A program made the translations under genes and the position numbers. DNA of 64,000 nucleotides, taken from Siphonodentalium dalli. Taxonomy: Eukaryota; Mollusca; Scaphopoda; Gadilida; Siphonodentaliidae. The DNA lies in assembly GCA_032622095.1 (NCBI GenBank), contig CP136064.1, positions 260,999,863-261,063,862 of the forward strand, in the 5' to 3' direction. Below are positions 44,068-55,964 of this stretch, one piece after another (the first letter of the stretch is position 1; every line of letters begins with the position of its first letter). Below the pieces are notes generated by a model. The model was not told the DNA's origin and did not search any database. It saw only the letters and a program-made list of their open reading frames with translations.

Positions 44068-46097
44068 CTGAAATAAAAAATCATATATAAATATGTATTA
44101 TTGAGAAAGCTACTGTTGAACATGAATTTCCAACCATTACCATTGTATTCTTATCATCAGAAAAGGAGGTTAAAATCCAGAGGATTAATGCCTTGAAGCT
44201 CTTCAATGTGATCAGTTACCAGGACACGCATGTATACTGTAGTCAAAGATGGGTTACTCCACATTATTCTACACGTTGGCATGAGGCACATGTATTCAAC
44301 TGAATTGTAACCATCGAAAACATATTATTGTATACCAGACGTTGAATACAAGCTGGAACTTCTTCAAACATTTTTGCTAAGAGCAATGACGAAGGTTTTA
44401 ATCGAATACATAAATCAGTATTACTAATATAAATGCTCAAGATTTCAAGTAAAGAAAGCATTATCGACAAAACACATTTCTCATTTTTTTTTGGGCATCC
44501 TGGGAAGGACACTGGTGTTCTGAAATCAGGGGCGTAGCGGTCATACAATTATGCGTACGGCCGAATAATATGGGCACAATTTACATATGCTGTGAAGCAT
44601 TTAATATCCGATCTGCAAAGCAGTAAGTGGGGGAGAACACAAGAGGAGGGGGTTCAGGGGCGTATGGTGAGGGGAGTGTGGAGTGCTAGCTGGTTGATAA
44701 CAAATTCTATAGCCTATACCTGATTGACTGAATTTGGCACATGATAGTAACATGCCTACGGTTGGCGACACATGTATCGTAACAACTAAATTTACCAAAA
44801 TCCATACGTCAATACCACGTACACATTTGGCCCATGCACTTTCCTGGCAGTGCTTAGCCAATGAGCATAACTTAGGAATAGGCCCATACAGCCCTATATA
44901 ATATGGAAAGGAGTTTGTGTTATGACTGAAACAAACTTCAGCCCAAAATTTACTTGACGGGGAAGTCGTGTGAGATTGCCGTAATTTATAGGAAACAGGC
45001 GACATATACCCCACATTTTTTGTTTAGTGCATTTATTTGAGAAATGCTATTTGTTGAAATTGTGTTTTGTCGATAATGCTTTCATTACTTGAACTGAAGT
45101 CTTGAGCATTTATATTAGTAATTTACCTATTTATATATTCGATTAAAACCTTATTTTTGGGACTTTTATGTCCAGTAACTGTGGTTGGACTAACTTCAGT
45201 GATCACACAAAGTGTCAAACGATCATGACCAAGAGATCTAGATCATCGTGAAGAGAAATCAGATATGGTATTTACTACGTACTAATTTAGAATGCGACCA
45301 CTACAATCATACAATGTCAATGACCAGCCTTCATAATTGGCTACGGCAATCAGCATTGCCGAAGCAAACTGGGCCACGGCATACTGTTGCCGTAGCGGAT
45401 TGTCGAAGCCAAACAATCTGAATTAAGAATAAGAGGGCTGAATGACATTCATTGATTCAATTCGATTTGATATTAATAATATAATTTTATACCGTAAGAT
45501 TTTATTAAATTATTTATTTGAATTGAATCGGTGATTCACAGAACCCTAATCATTTGGTCTTTCATATTGATGCGTTGAAGGTTGCCGCATCGGTAGACAA
45601 TGAATGGAAAAGATACAGTCGAATTCAGATTCTGTGAATGGAATCGAAACTGTGACGATTCAAAATTGAAAAAACAAAATTCGATTCAGGTAATCAGGAA
45701 GTTATCATTTTCCTAATTTCGCGAGCACCTGCAAAAAATCGTTTATATTTTAGTTTACTATGCTTGGGAAAATCAATTACGATTAGTTTTGAATATCTAC
45801 GGTGTAGTATGTAAAACACACCCGATCAATAGTGATAAATATTAGTCCCCGTGTCGTTAATTCGAGGGAGAATCCCACTTATTCATTTTTGTGTTTTCTG
45901 GAAATTCCCACAACAAAACAGTCCCATTGGCATTTTGTTACAAAAGTTCTCATTGGTTGATATTTAAAACTCTCGTAATACTATTGGTTGGCCTTTTTTA
46001 AGATCACGTGACTCACAAGGAAAAACATCCGCCAGAGTGAACACGTGGGAAGTAATTTAGGGAAATAATTTGTGTAACATCATATAATCTGCTAGAT
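44068..46097. other. Head-to-head intergenic region
   Basis: 2 kb between the TRAFD1-like and TIMM10 start codons. The minus-strand ORFs at 44264-44548 and 44601-45014 have no motifs. Around 45330-45550 there are short palindromic 'ggcaatcagcattgccg' and 'gaattgaatcggtgattcac' stretches that look like an eroded mini-element. The promoter candidates are at the right end. Confidence 0.5.
45920..46050. promoter_or_regulatory. Probable TIMM10 promoter with two E-boxes
   Basis: CACGTG at 46005-46010 (within 'atcacgtgac') and again at 46042-46047 ('acacgtggg'), 93 and 56 bp before the ATG. Reversed CCAAT boxes (ATTGG) occur near 45927, 45953 and 45983. CACGTG is bound by bHLH-Zip factors such as USF, MYC/MAX and the TFEB group, and is common in promoters of mitochondrial biogenesis genes. 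Shared use with the divergent gene is inferred. Confidence 0.55.
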
Positions 46098-46174
46098 ATG
46101 GCCGCACTAAATGAAGCACAGGCACATATAGTTGCCGAACTTGAGTTAGAAATGATGGCTGACATGTATAACAG
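46098..46174 (+). CDS. TIMM10: TIMM10 exon 1: mitochondrial intermembrane-space chaperone Tim10
   Basis: ATG at 46098-46100; 77 coding nt, exit phase 2, donor 'gtatat'. Encodes residues 1-25 and two bases of Arg26: MAALNEAQAHIVAELELEMM then ADMYN. The ELELEMMADMYNRM helix is almost identical to vertebrate TIMM10. Tim10 with Tim9 forms the hexamer that carries hydrophobic precursors across the intermembrane space to the TIM22 and SAM machineries. There is no cleavable presequence, as expected; import depends on the MIA pathway and the Cys motifs in exon 2. Confidence 0.95.
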
Positions 46175-47314
46175 GTATATATGCATTCATATCGCGTTAT
46201 AAACGGGAGCTGCAAAGTTTGCAATGACCAGTAGCAGTGCAATTGGTTTCATCACTCACTGACTCAGTTCAAATTCAATGTCAAACTTATGTCAAACAGG
46301 AATTTGGATCATGGATGAGTGATTTGATTGATTAAGTAAATGTTCAGATGACCCCGATTCAATCGTAAGTGGAAAGATTTTCGTCGTGCATGTATCATGT
46401 AGGTGGTAATATCGTGAGTAAAGAAATATTAAATATCATTATCAAGCACTGTTTGATTTTAGATGCGAAATCATATTGAATCCTCCACTTGTGACGGAAT
46501 CGCAGTCTTGTGTATGTGAAAATTATAGATGGAAAGATTGTATATGGTAGTCAATCACTTGGTTAACTACATGTATGGCTTGCGAACAAACCCACGATAT
46601 CTTCATCTGCGATGACATCGTACTCGTGTGAACAAACCATCCACGATTTTGTCGGGCCCCGATTCCTCCACTTACGATTGAATCATGGTCGTCTGAACAT
46701 TCATAAGCGAATGTTCAGACAACCATGATTCAATCGTAAGTGGAAAGTTTTCTGCCATGTGTAGTAACCGATACGGCAATAGTTGGCTTGCGTATGCTCA
46801 CAACAAGATCGTGAGTATAAAATGAATATCAAGCACTGTTTGATATTTCAACTGCGAAATTGTGGTGTATCCTTGGTTACCTCCACTTGTGACAGAATCA
46901 CAGTCGTGTTTACGTAAACATCATAGATGGAAAGATTGTTAGCTAGGTAGTCAATCTAGTGGTTAACAATGGCTTACGAAAAACCCACATATCGGGTATC
47001 TTCATATGCAATGACATCGCAATCGTGTGAACAGACTATCCACAATTTTGTCGGGCCCAATTCCTCCACTAAGGATTTAATCTTGGTTATTTGAACGTTC
47101 ACTAAGATTATTCGGCCTGGAAACCCCAGACGATGCAGTAAAGACTAGTCCAAGTAAAGACTACTGTATGCCTTATGTCCACTGTTGTCCCTTGTACAGT
47201 AGATGTTTACATTTTACAATTTTACTTGGTCATGGAACTATTGGTCATGGTACTGGTATGGTTCTTAGCATGCACATACCTCAGGTACTGTGACATATGG
47301 GTGGCCGTTTTCAC

Positions 47315-48270
47315 TAGAGGTGCCACCATTATTGATTTTGATAATCGGGAATCGGTCGACTATAATAAATTAATCGTACCTAATAACATCAGTGGAAGTA
47401 TTCTGTAATATGGCTGGTTGCTGGTTAACTGCACTGTCGCTGGTTGTTTGAGGCATCGGCCGATGTAATTTTTACCTTAATAAAGTGCATCATAAACCAC
47501 TGTTAATGAACACAATGTATTGAAAGTAGGAATGCACGACGGATGGCCGGCAGTTCCTAAAAAAGGGAAACTATTTCATCAAACTTCCACAGCGTGGATA
47601 ACAATCACAAAGATGTGCCCCCACCTGCAAATTGCCGGACTTATAACACGTTAAGCATTTGATAATATCGAGTTTCATTCAGGATTCACCGCATGATACA
47701 TGATAGCCTGTAACATCTTAGTACAATAATGCAAACAAAGTTTAGTCGGAAATGACATCGCGGAGAACATCGATGATTAAAATGCTGAAGGTTCCGTAGT
47801 TTCCAGAGAATGTCAATCAAATCCCCATTGGCCCAATCAGATTCAAGGGCTAGTGGCATTCATTTCATTGAACTAGGTATCAGTCAGCATATTTCAAAGA
47901 TATAGTGCCGCCTTTCAAGTATAGATATACAACGACGCCATAGAGTTCAAAGCTGTAGTGCCGCCAGTTTGTAGAATATACAACGACCCGAAGAGTAGCC
48001 ATGTCGCATCATCAAATAAACTGCCGACTGTTTGCAACATACTAGTAAGTTAGTAGTACTCATGTCGGAATCTCTTTGATATGCGATCAAAGGTTGTTAA
48101 CCCTTCGGTTGTAGATAAAACTGTTTTAAAAACAAACACAGTATTCAATAATAGCAGGCATTTTCCGACGTCCGAAATAAATAACGTAGATTAATCGACT
48201 ATGGAAATGGTAATCGATTATCGGCTTTATCAACGGTTCATCGATTATACAATTAATTGTGGCACCCCTG
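47315..48270. mobile_element. Non-autonomous hAT element, 956 bp, 7/8 TSD
   Basis: Tips TAGAGGTGCCAC at the left and, inverted at the right, CAGGGGTGCCAC. Flanks gttttcac (47307-47314) and gttttcat (48271-48278) match at 7 of 8. Subterminal 'aatcgattat'-type repeats occur near both ends. No transposase ORF. Confidence 0.8.
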
Positions 48271-48441
48271 GTTTTCATATTTTAAAAATAATTTGACTAA
48301 ATTGAATTGAATTTTAATATTAAAGCACTATTATTTGTGTTAATTAAGAACAATTAATTGCACATGCTTTTAGTAGTACATGAATGTAATTCAATTGTGC
48401 TAAGCACAATTCATTTAACATTATGTGGGCAGCAATTGTGC

Positions 48442-49093
48442 TTAAAGGGGTACTGTACACAGAGATAGATGATTTTTTTTATTTACTCCCATTGAAATAA
48501 CTTTCAAGTTAGATTGTGTTCGTGTTATATGAGTTTCGTATAAACCTAATTTAGCGAAGAAAATATTGATCTTGGAAACAAAAATATTACAATTTCAAAC
48601 TACGCGCCATGTTTTTGACCTTCACCAGAGAAGACTCAGATCGCAGGAAGAACCGGAAGTTCATTGTCCACAGCTTCAATTGATGCCTTCAATCTCTTCC
48701 ATCGAACAATCTCACTCCCTATAAAAAATACTGGACGCTTTCACTTGTTTCTTTCTCCTTTTTTTCCGAATCGGTTATAGCGGGCCTTTCTTTTGCAGGT
48801 AACATGTTTTGTTTGCAACTCAATAATGTTCGCGAACGGTCGACGATAAAAGACACTCAACAGATGAGATTTCAAGAACAGTAACTCGTAATGGCATAAT
48901 TCTCCATTTTATGACTCCTGCCATAAATGAATTTATATTAAATAATTCAATTTTACTTTTAAGATAGCCTGTTAACCGGAACGTTTTCAGTAGACATCGT
49001 CGACTCAATTTAGTTATTTTACAATATAATATTGATATTAGATCGCTATTGTCACAGGGAATTTATTGAAATTGGGGTACAGTACCCCTTTAA
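48442..49093. mobile_element. 652-bp TTAA element (AAAGGGGTACTGTAC tips)
   Basis: TTAAAGGGGTACTGTAC at the left and its complement at the right, both ending in TTAA. The interior is unlike the other TTAA families here. Piggybac-like by target site. It has no coding content; the ORF at 48820-49008 is not supported. Confidence 0.75.
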
Positions 49094-49180
49094 ATGCAAT
49101 TTAAAACTTGGGAGAAAAGTACCTTATAAGTGGCTCGCACTTGTTATTCAGTCCTGTTTCTGAATTTATGTACAGTGTAT

Positions 49181-50254
49181 TTAACTCTTTCATCACGGCA
49201 GCCCGCTGTAGCGGGCAGATTAAAAATTACGCTTCATCACGGCAGCCCGTTGTAGCGGTCAATTATGTCAAACACAGGAATCCTTGGTTTAAATTGTTTT
49301 TTTAGTTCAAACATATGGAAATTAAAGTATATCTTGATCTGGAGCATAGACAGGAAATGTATGTAATTGGTTTTATGTCTCATACATTCAAGAGAAACCT
49401 GTTTTATTACATTCTAACAGGCATATACCAAGCAAACACAATTTAGTCAACATGTTGGGTGATAGCGATGTAGACAAGTTTTCTGAGGATGAACTCTTTG
49501 AGAGTTTTTATGTTTGTGCATTTGATATATTGTGTGATGTTAGTAAGTCTCCAGAAAAACAGCATGTCTCTCATAATAAAATTCATGATATAGATGAAAG
49601 TGATTACTCTAGCCATTCAGAACATGAAAGTAATAAAAGTAATATCTCTTGTGGAGAATGTGACAGTGATAACGAGGATTATAATCTACCACTGTTTTAC
49701 ATGCGACCACATAAAATGGTCCATTGCAATTGCAAGTACATGTATAATATAAAAGGTTATGGTAAGTCCCAAATTAAATTGAATATGGAATAAAACAATT
49801 GCAAATGGTATGGCTTGTATTTGTGAACTTTGAAATGCATACAGGTGTATTTCACCTGTTATTACGGTGCAGTAAATCACAGGCAAATGGACTGTATGTC
49901 CGCAGAGATTTAGTAAAACATAGTCATAAATATATATATGAGAGGTGTAGTATTCATATTGTGCCACCAATAGCAGAAAAATAATGTAAATAGCGACTGT
50001 ACCTAAATGTTACCTGTTGTCACCTATTTTTACCTGAAATTACTTAACAAGATGAGTTGACAGTCACACAAACTATCTCATTTGATACTTCAATATCTCC
50101 CGAACACGACAATATATAGATTGCCATAGGTACCAATTACTATAACGGTGTATATTGCAGATAGCATGCACATACTATTTTCTTAATATTATTGCCAGAT
50201 ATTCAGGGTTATGGGGTATGAGTTAACTATGATATTCAGTGATGAAAGAGTTAA
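49181..50254 (+). mobile_element. 1074-bp TTAA element with a small acidic ORF
   Basis: Tips TTAACTCTTTCATCAC and perfect complement, ending in TTAA at both sides. The left end has 'cacggcagcccgctgtagcg' repeated once with one change. It is larger than the other TTAA elements and holds the only ORF among them that looks like protein (49452-49793), so it may be an internally deleted autonomous piggyBac-like element. Confidence 0.8.
49452..49793 (+). CDS. Acidic 113-residue ORF in TTAA element, possible transposase N-terminus remnant
   Basis: Met at 49452, 113 codons. The first 25 residues (GDSDVDKFSEDELFESFY) and the middle (DIDESDYSSHSEHESNKSN) are strongly acidic and Ser-rich. PiggyBac transposases start with a similar acidic, low-complexity region, and the ORF sits between TTAA-type tips, so it may be what remains of one. 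I see no DDD catalytic core and no clear C-terminal Cys-rich domain after it. Identity is inferred from context. Confidence 0.4.
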   Translation: MLGDSDVDKFSEDELFESFYVCAFDILCDVSKSPEKQHVSHNKIHDIDESDYSSHSEHESNKSNISCGECDSDNEDYNLPLFYMRPHKMVHCNCKYMYNIKGYGKSQIKLNME

Positions 50255-50728
50255 CTCTGTAAATTCAATTGTGCTAAAGTGTTATGGCCCTTTGCTGGAC
50301 TTAATGTAAAATGTGTAAACCCACTTATCATCTTATGAAAGGGATTCGCTTCCAATACATCATTTCAATTTCCTGATAATATTTTAACAATTGTTACAAG
50401 CACAATGTGTGCTGTATGTGTTTATTAGTGACTTTTGCTGAAAATCCAAATGAAGTTTGAAGAATATCCTTAAATTTTCACACCCCTAATTTTATTTGAT
50501 TTATTTGATTTTGGGATATTTACTACCCCCTACTTTTATTACGCACTGTTTTTATTTGGATCCCGAGAGTACATGTACTAGTTTTGAGCTGGAAACTTCC
50601 GGGCGGGCAACAGTCTTGTCCACATTCTGGCAAACTGGACCATCCTGACTGTTCCTACAATTCTCAATTTTCCGTATCTCAATATGGCATAGAAAAACCC
50701 TTGAAATTTGCATTTTTATATGCCCGTT

Positions 50729-52170
50729 TGAAAAAAACGGTTGTATTATGTAAATGGGTTGTCCGTCCGCTTTTGGTTTCCGGATGATAACTTTAGATTG
50801 AATTGAGTGAACTGAACCAAATTTGGTATGTTAGTTTACCACACCAAAATACAGATCAAGTTAGTTTTGACCTGATTTGCGGTTTCTGGATGATAACTTT
50901 AGATTGAATTGAGTGAACTGAACCAAATTTGGTATATTAGTTTACCACCCCAAAATACAGATCAAGTTCTGTCCGCATGATTTTGACTGAGTTATGTCCA
51001 TTTTTCGACTTAGATTTTACTTGATTTGCGGTTTCCGGATGATAACTTTAGATTGAATCGAGTGAACTGAACCAAATTTGGTATACGGATCAATTTCAAA
51101 TATTATTTCATCTTAAGTCAAAGGTATCAAACAAATGAATTAAACCTTGTCCCACTCTACTCCAGAAACTGGCGTATTATGCCACGCCCTGATGACGTGC
51201 TCTTGTTATTCTACATAATTGCTTTAGAATCATATGAATTTCTGTATTGGCTTCAACAGCTTTTTCTATGGAATTGTATCAGCTAATATTGAAGGTTTCA
51301 TTTCCGGGTGATAACTTTAATAAGTCTTAACTGAATGGAATGAAATTTTGTATGTGAGTTAAAAGTTTACTGGACCACAATACAGGTTAAGTTTGAATTC
51401 GTGTTCCTCCCCGCCAATTGTTTCCAGAGTTATGGTCCTTGTCGACTTAGAATATACTCGTTATGGCCCTTTGTTGAAATTACCACAGGCGTATTTCACT
51501 ATTTTGCCATGCCCTAGTGATGCTCTTGTTGTATAAGGCCACACCAATATTATATCCTGGTTTACTAACATTTGGGTGGAAAAATAATAGATGCAGGAGG
51601 GAACAATAGCATCGCTAGGGAGTGGCAAAATATGCGTGTGGTTATCCTTATACCAGATTTGAAAGCAATCAGATAACTAAAACTAAAGTTATCACCTGGA
51701 AACCAAAATAATAGACAAATTCTAAGTCAACAAGGACCATAACTCGGGCAGAAATGGGCTGACTGAATCCAAATTTGAACTTTACCTGTATTTTGATGTG
51801 GCTAATCTACATACACAATTTGAAAACAATCAGACAACTAAAACTGAAGTTATCATCCGGAAACCAAAATAATTGGGAAATTCTAACATGACAATGGCCA
51901 TAACTCTAGAAAAAAATGGCTTGCGGAACTCAAATTCAAACTTGATCTGTATTTTGGGTAGTAAATTCCGTGAACTCACATACCAAAATTCATTCCATTC
52001 AGTTTAGACTGGAAATTAAAATTGAGTACAAATTCCAACAAAAAGGGGCGTAACTCTGAATTGACGGGCGGAACCCAAATTCGAACTTGACATGTATTTT
52101 GTGCTATTAAATCCACATACCGAATTTCAGTCCATTCAGTTCAGACTTATGGATGGGTTAAAAGTTATAT
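50729..52170. repeat. Cluster of 'ggatgataactttag' repeats
   Basis: Several copies in both orientations of the unit seen at 29039-31097: 'ccggatgataactttagatt', 'aaccaaatttggta', 'gaactcaaattcaaacttga'. Subblocks end in 'atgccacgccctgatgac' (about 51180) and 'gccatgccctagtgatgc' (about 51505), likely element termini. It ends about 100 bp before TIMM10 exon 2. Confidence 0.65.
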
Positions 52171-52275
52171 TTGTTTTTACAGTTTTAATTGTTTTCTATG
52201 ATTGTAGGGACACACCTTCCCTATTGCCATGTGTGTTTGCCTAATGTTGCTGACTATTTTTTTTTTTTTTTCCAG

Positions 52276-52480
52276 AATGACACAGTCCTGTCAGAAAAAA
52301 TGTATACCACCAAGGTACAGAGATGCTGAGCTAACTAAAGGAGAGTCCGTGTGTATAGACAGATGTGTAGCTAAATACTTAGAAATTCATGATCGGATGG
52401 GCAAGAAGTTAACTACAATGTCACAGCAAGATGAGGCCACAGTCAAGCAGATGCAATCACAGATGCAACAACAACCTTAA
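52276..52480 (+). CDS. TIMM10: TIMM10 exon 2: twin CX3C core and stop
   Basis: Acceptor 'tttttccag' after a long T tract; entry phase 2 completes Arg26. Encodes residues 27-93 to TAA at 52478-52480. Twin CX3C motifs are CQKKC (31-35) and CIDRC (52-56) with 16 residues between, which form the two disulfides of the small TIM helical hairpin. [13 protein letters not shown] follows as the second helix, and the C-terminus is Gln/Met-rich. Total 93 residues against about 90 in vertebrates. Complete and undamaged. Confidence 0.96.
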
Positions 52481-52521
52481 ACATTCCTTGAACATGTATC
52501 TAGGTTTTAAATTTTGTTCAT

Positions 52522-52527
52522 AATAAA
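52522..52527 (+). terminator. TIMM10: TIMM10 polyadenylation signal
   Basis: AATAAA 42 bp after the stop codon, in 'cataataaagtc', followed by GT/T-rich sequence. It gives a very short 3' UTR. Confidence 0.65.
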
Positions 52528-52529
52528 GT

Positions 52530-53410
52530 CAGTTACATGTACATGTATGTCATTAAATTTAACATTAAAGCAGTAGTATATATTTTGTGTTACTTTATGT
52601 CACAGCACCTTAATACTGGAAATCAAAATTTGAATTTGGCTAGAACTGACCTACATGTATGCTATTATCTGCTGATTTCTGCTCTATTGAACTTAAATCC
52701 TTACAACTTGCCATCAAACTGTAACTCCTAACATGAAACCGCTGATTGGTGTACATGTACCTGCTTTGAACAGAGGTAAAAACAACTTTTTTTAAAACAA
52801 AATGCTATGCAAATTCACGGTGGAGAATCACATGGTTACGAGGTTTGTGAGTACCATGCATACAAAATGGCCAAGGCTAGTGCAAATGCAAAAAAAACTT
52901 AATATATGAGGAACTGACACACAACATAGCATTTTGACTGTTACGAGCATATGCTAGAATATTTTTAAAACAAGTTGATACCTTATTTGTTTCGAAATAC
53001 TCGTTAGTTTTCGGGAACATTCTGACCAAAGTTGCCAGTTGGAGGTGCGTTGAACACCAGTCCATACATCTTGGAGAATCCTTCAACTGACAACTTTGGT
53101 CAAAATGTTTAGAGCAAACAAATGTGAATTTGGACACAAATGAAGTGTCAGCTTGTTTGAAAAATAGTATACATGTACATGTAGCATCTGCTCATAGCTT
53201 AAAAAATACTATGCAGTATGTCATATCTTAATTTATCACATAATTTGGCCATAAAAGCAGTTTCATAATTATCGGTAATAGACACGTTTAATATCAGCGC
53301 GTGCGATGACGTCACGGCGTTCTTCAAATAACTTGCGATTGCTGTAGTTTATGATTGTTGTTTTCGATGAATATTTCTCGTTGCTTCGGGTTTATTTGAT
53401 CATGTGATAA
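52530..53410. other. No recognisable gene
   Basis: Region 3' of TIMM10. It contains a short inverted repeat ('ttgaccaaag' with 'tttggtcaaaatg' near 53020-53110). ORFs are short and without motifs. Confidence 0.4.
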
Positions 53411-53415
53411 AAGGT

Positions 53416-53555
53416 ATCTCACACTCGTTCTATTTTATACGTAATGTATCAACCTCGTCCTCTAAATTCTATTTGAGCCTCGGTAAACCTCGGCTCAAAT
53501 CGAATTTAGTGAACTCGGTTGATAAATTCCGTATAAAATAGAAACTCATGTGAGA
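53416..53555. repeat. Inverted repeat, arms about 65 bp
   Basis: Left arm from 'ctcacactcgttctatttta' to 'atttgagcctcgg' is complemented by 'cctcggctcaaat' to 'taaaatagaaactcatgtga' with a few mismatches and almost no loop. It would fold into one long hairpin. Confidence 0.65.
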
Positions 53556-53828
53556 TCCTCTATTTATTACCTTTTTCTCGTTTCTGGTCGCATGTTTGAT
53601 CGCCTTGGCCATTTTGAATATGTGATACTCATCAACTCGAAACCACGTGATTTCCCCACTGAAATTGAATAGAAACTCAGCCATTTTCAAGTTGAAGTGC
53701 CGTTTTAATTTGTGAGAAAGCAATCACTGAACCAACTTTATGCTTTCAGCAACAAACAAGCTTGCAATATCACATGAAGTTGATATCACAATGAAGTTGT
53801 TGTAAAGTGGCTTCTGCGAGCTTTCAGA

Positions 53829-54094
53829 TTAACCCTTTCTATATTAAATACTCATTGACAAGTAGTTCCTTTGGGAAATGTTCAGATAATATGTTCAACA
53901 AACGACCATCGTTTGTTGAACTTATTATCTGAACATTTCCTACCAATGAATATGAATCCTTCTGCACTTGTATTATCTTTTCATCTATTTGATGTCTGTT
54001 TTCTAACCTGAACATACCTCCAGATGCATAATAGACCATTCCAATATATACTTTTATAACTCAATGGGAGAATCCATTTAGTCTAGAAAGGGGT
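53829..54094. repeat. TTAACCC-family mini-element
   Basis: Begins TTAACCCTTTCTATATTAAA and carries the central palindrome ('gttcaacaaacgaccatcgt', complement) and the 'aatagaccattccaat' block. The right tip is eroded ('tctagaaagggg'). Confidence 0.6.
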
Positions 54095-54099
54095 ATAGT

Positions 54100-55240
54100 C
54101 AATGTTCTTATTCTAATCATGATTATCACGTAAATAGAATATTATTGTCAAATTCGTAAGCTTTGTTATGTAAACAAAAGCCAAAAAGGTTACTGACTTG
54201 TTTACATAACATATTGTACGAACTTAACACTAACATACTATTAACGCAGTATTTATGATTTGTATAAGAACAAGATATGTCTAATTTTAATATTCTTTTT
54301 GTTTATGGTAGTTTTAATGGGTGTGACTATTTTAACAGCATACCCACCACGAAGGCCATCCGTGCCTTTAAAGTCTGTTGTCTGAACACAGTTACAATCT
54401 ATTGCGAAGGCAGTTCCAAAATATCATCTTCTACCCATCCCAACTTTACTTTGAGACTACTATCTACTAGAGAAGCTGGCAAGGTTGGCTGAAAATAATT
54501 TTAAATGCATGTATATTATATATGAAGAGCAAGCTGAGCAACTACCAAGGATGGGCCGATTACATGTCTAATGTATTTGATTAAAATACAAATACTTTTA
54601 AATTTGATGATTACAAATACAATACAAATACTTTTCCCAGTTGATGTATTTGATTACAAATTCAATACTTTTCTAATAGCATTCAAATACATTTTTGCCA
54701 ACAACATGTATATGTAACTTGATCCAGTTAATCAACAACATACAGAGGGTAGCAACATGCTAAAGGAAATAATAAATTGTATAGCATGTTCCAATATTTT
54801 ATAAGAGAAATGATATGCCGTACAAGTTATTTTACTCCCTGTTGATGAATGTTACCAGCAGACATGTTAAAGTGATGTGAATTTGTGAAACACTCCGGTA
54901 TGGTGATCAAATAGAAATGGAGAATAATCTTGTTCAAAGTAGTATTTTCTACAAATAATATATCCAAAATGACAACACACACTGTTATTCTTATATATTA
55001 ATTAAATGCAGTGACTCTTGATGGCGAAATCATTTTCGTTAGTTTATCGCCGATAGATGCGTCCCGAATCGAGTAGTAAATATTTACAATTGAGCGTAGT
55101 TCTGACGATGTTTTCTATGGAGTGGTACGGTCGATTTGCTTCAAATTTTCGGCGATGTTAGTAGAATATTACATTCCTCCAGTTGTCATAACGCCTGAAT
55201 ACTAACTTATCAGTTTCACACACCCGAACAAGTATATAAT
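54100..55240. other. No recognisable gene
   Basis: AT-rich. 54555-54700 has a simple pattern of 'gatttacaaatacaatacaa' type. The 71-codon ORF at 54277-54492 shows no motif. Confidence 0.4.
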
Positions 55241-55244
55241 ATGT

Positions 55245-55470
55245 CTTTAAGTTTTGCAAATGGCAATCTGGGAGATTTTTGAGGGAGATATGCCCAAATA
55301 TGTTCATGTTCCAAAAATCATTTTTATGATGAAGATTACATAGTTTTTATGAGTTTCTATATTTGTGTTTATTTTATAAATATATACACCTAAATAAAAT
55401 GGTAATGAATGTCCTGTTGGTAATTGCAATAGAGCTGCTGTGAGTGGGAGATACATGCATGTTTATATAA
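55245..55470. repeat. Left-end fragment of the CAGACCTGTTAAG hAT family
   Basis: 'ttaagttttgcaaatggcaa', 'atgcccaaatatgttcatg' and 'gagctgctgtgagtgggaga' match 4335-4545. The outer tip and right half are missing or unrecognisable. Confidence 0.55.
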
Positions 55471-55964
55471 AATAATACACAGCGAAATCGCCCGGATGAT
55501 AATTTCTTGTTCTAATTCCTGTTAAAAATATATAGAGTTTTCTCCATTCTATTGTCTTATATTTTCACTGCATTGGCACAGTGTCACCAACATAATCCTA
55601 AGACGCCTCGGACATTTTGAGTAAACAAGACAGATATGACAGATACTCCATCAATTGGATTATTATAGGCCCCTATGCATTCTTGTGAAAACAAGATTAT
55701 CACTAATCAGTGAACTTAAATCATAAAGTATCCATTACTTAGAAATGTTTATCAATTGGGCGCTTACAATACAGCTGCATACTTGTATTATAACTTACCA
55801 GTATAGCTTCTGATTCATTGGTTGTCAGCTCAGAGAAATATGTTCTCAATGTTGGAAAGTGATCAGAATTGATATTACAAACTGTTGGAAGGCTAGTTCA
55901 ATATATAGGTCAAAGGGCAGCTGTCAGTCAGCAAAATAGCTGGTTTTACAATGATACATACGGG

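Larger units (their letters stand above)
46175..52275 (+). other. TIMM10 intron, 6.1 kb
   Basis: GT-AG intron containing a hAT element (47315-48270), two TTAA elements (48442-49093, 49181-50254) and a repeat cluster (50729-52170). 46310-47100 has loosely repeated segments around 'atgattcaatcgtaagtgga', 'gtgaacaaaccatccacgat' and their relatives. The acceptor has a long T-run (52258-52271). Confidence 0.85.

Noticed and set aside
44264-45014. Two minus-strand ORFs between the host genes
   Set aside because: No motif, no splice structure, and composition like the surrounding intergenic DNA.
54555-54700. hAT left end starting near 'ggatgggccgatta'
   Set aside because: The start resembles a hAT tip, but I could not find a matching right end or target duplication.
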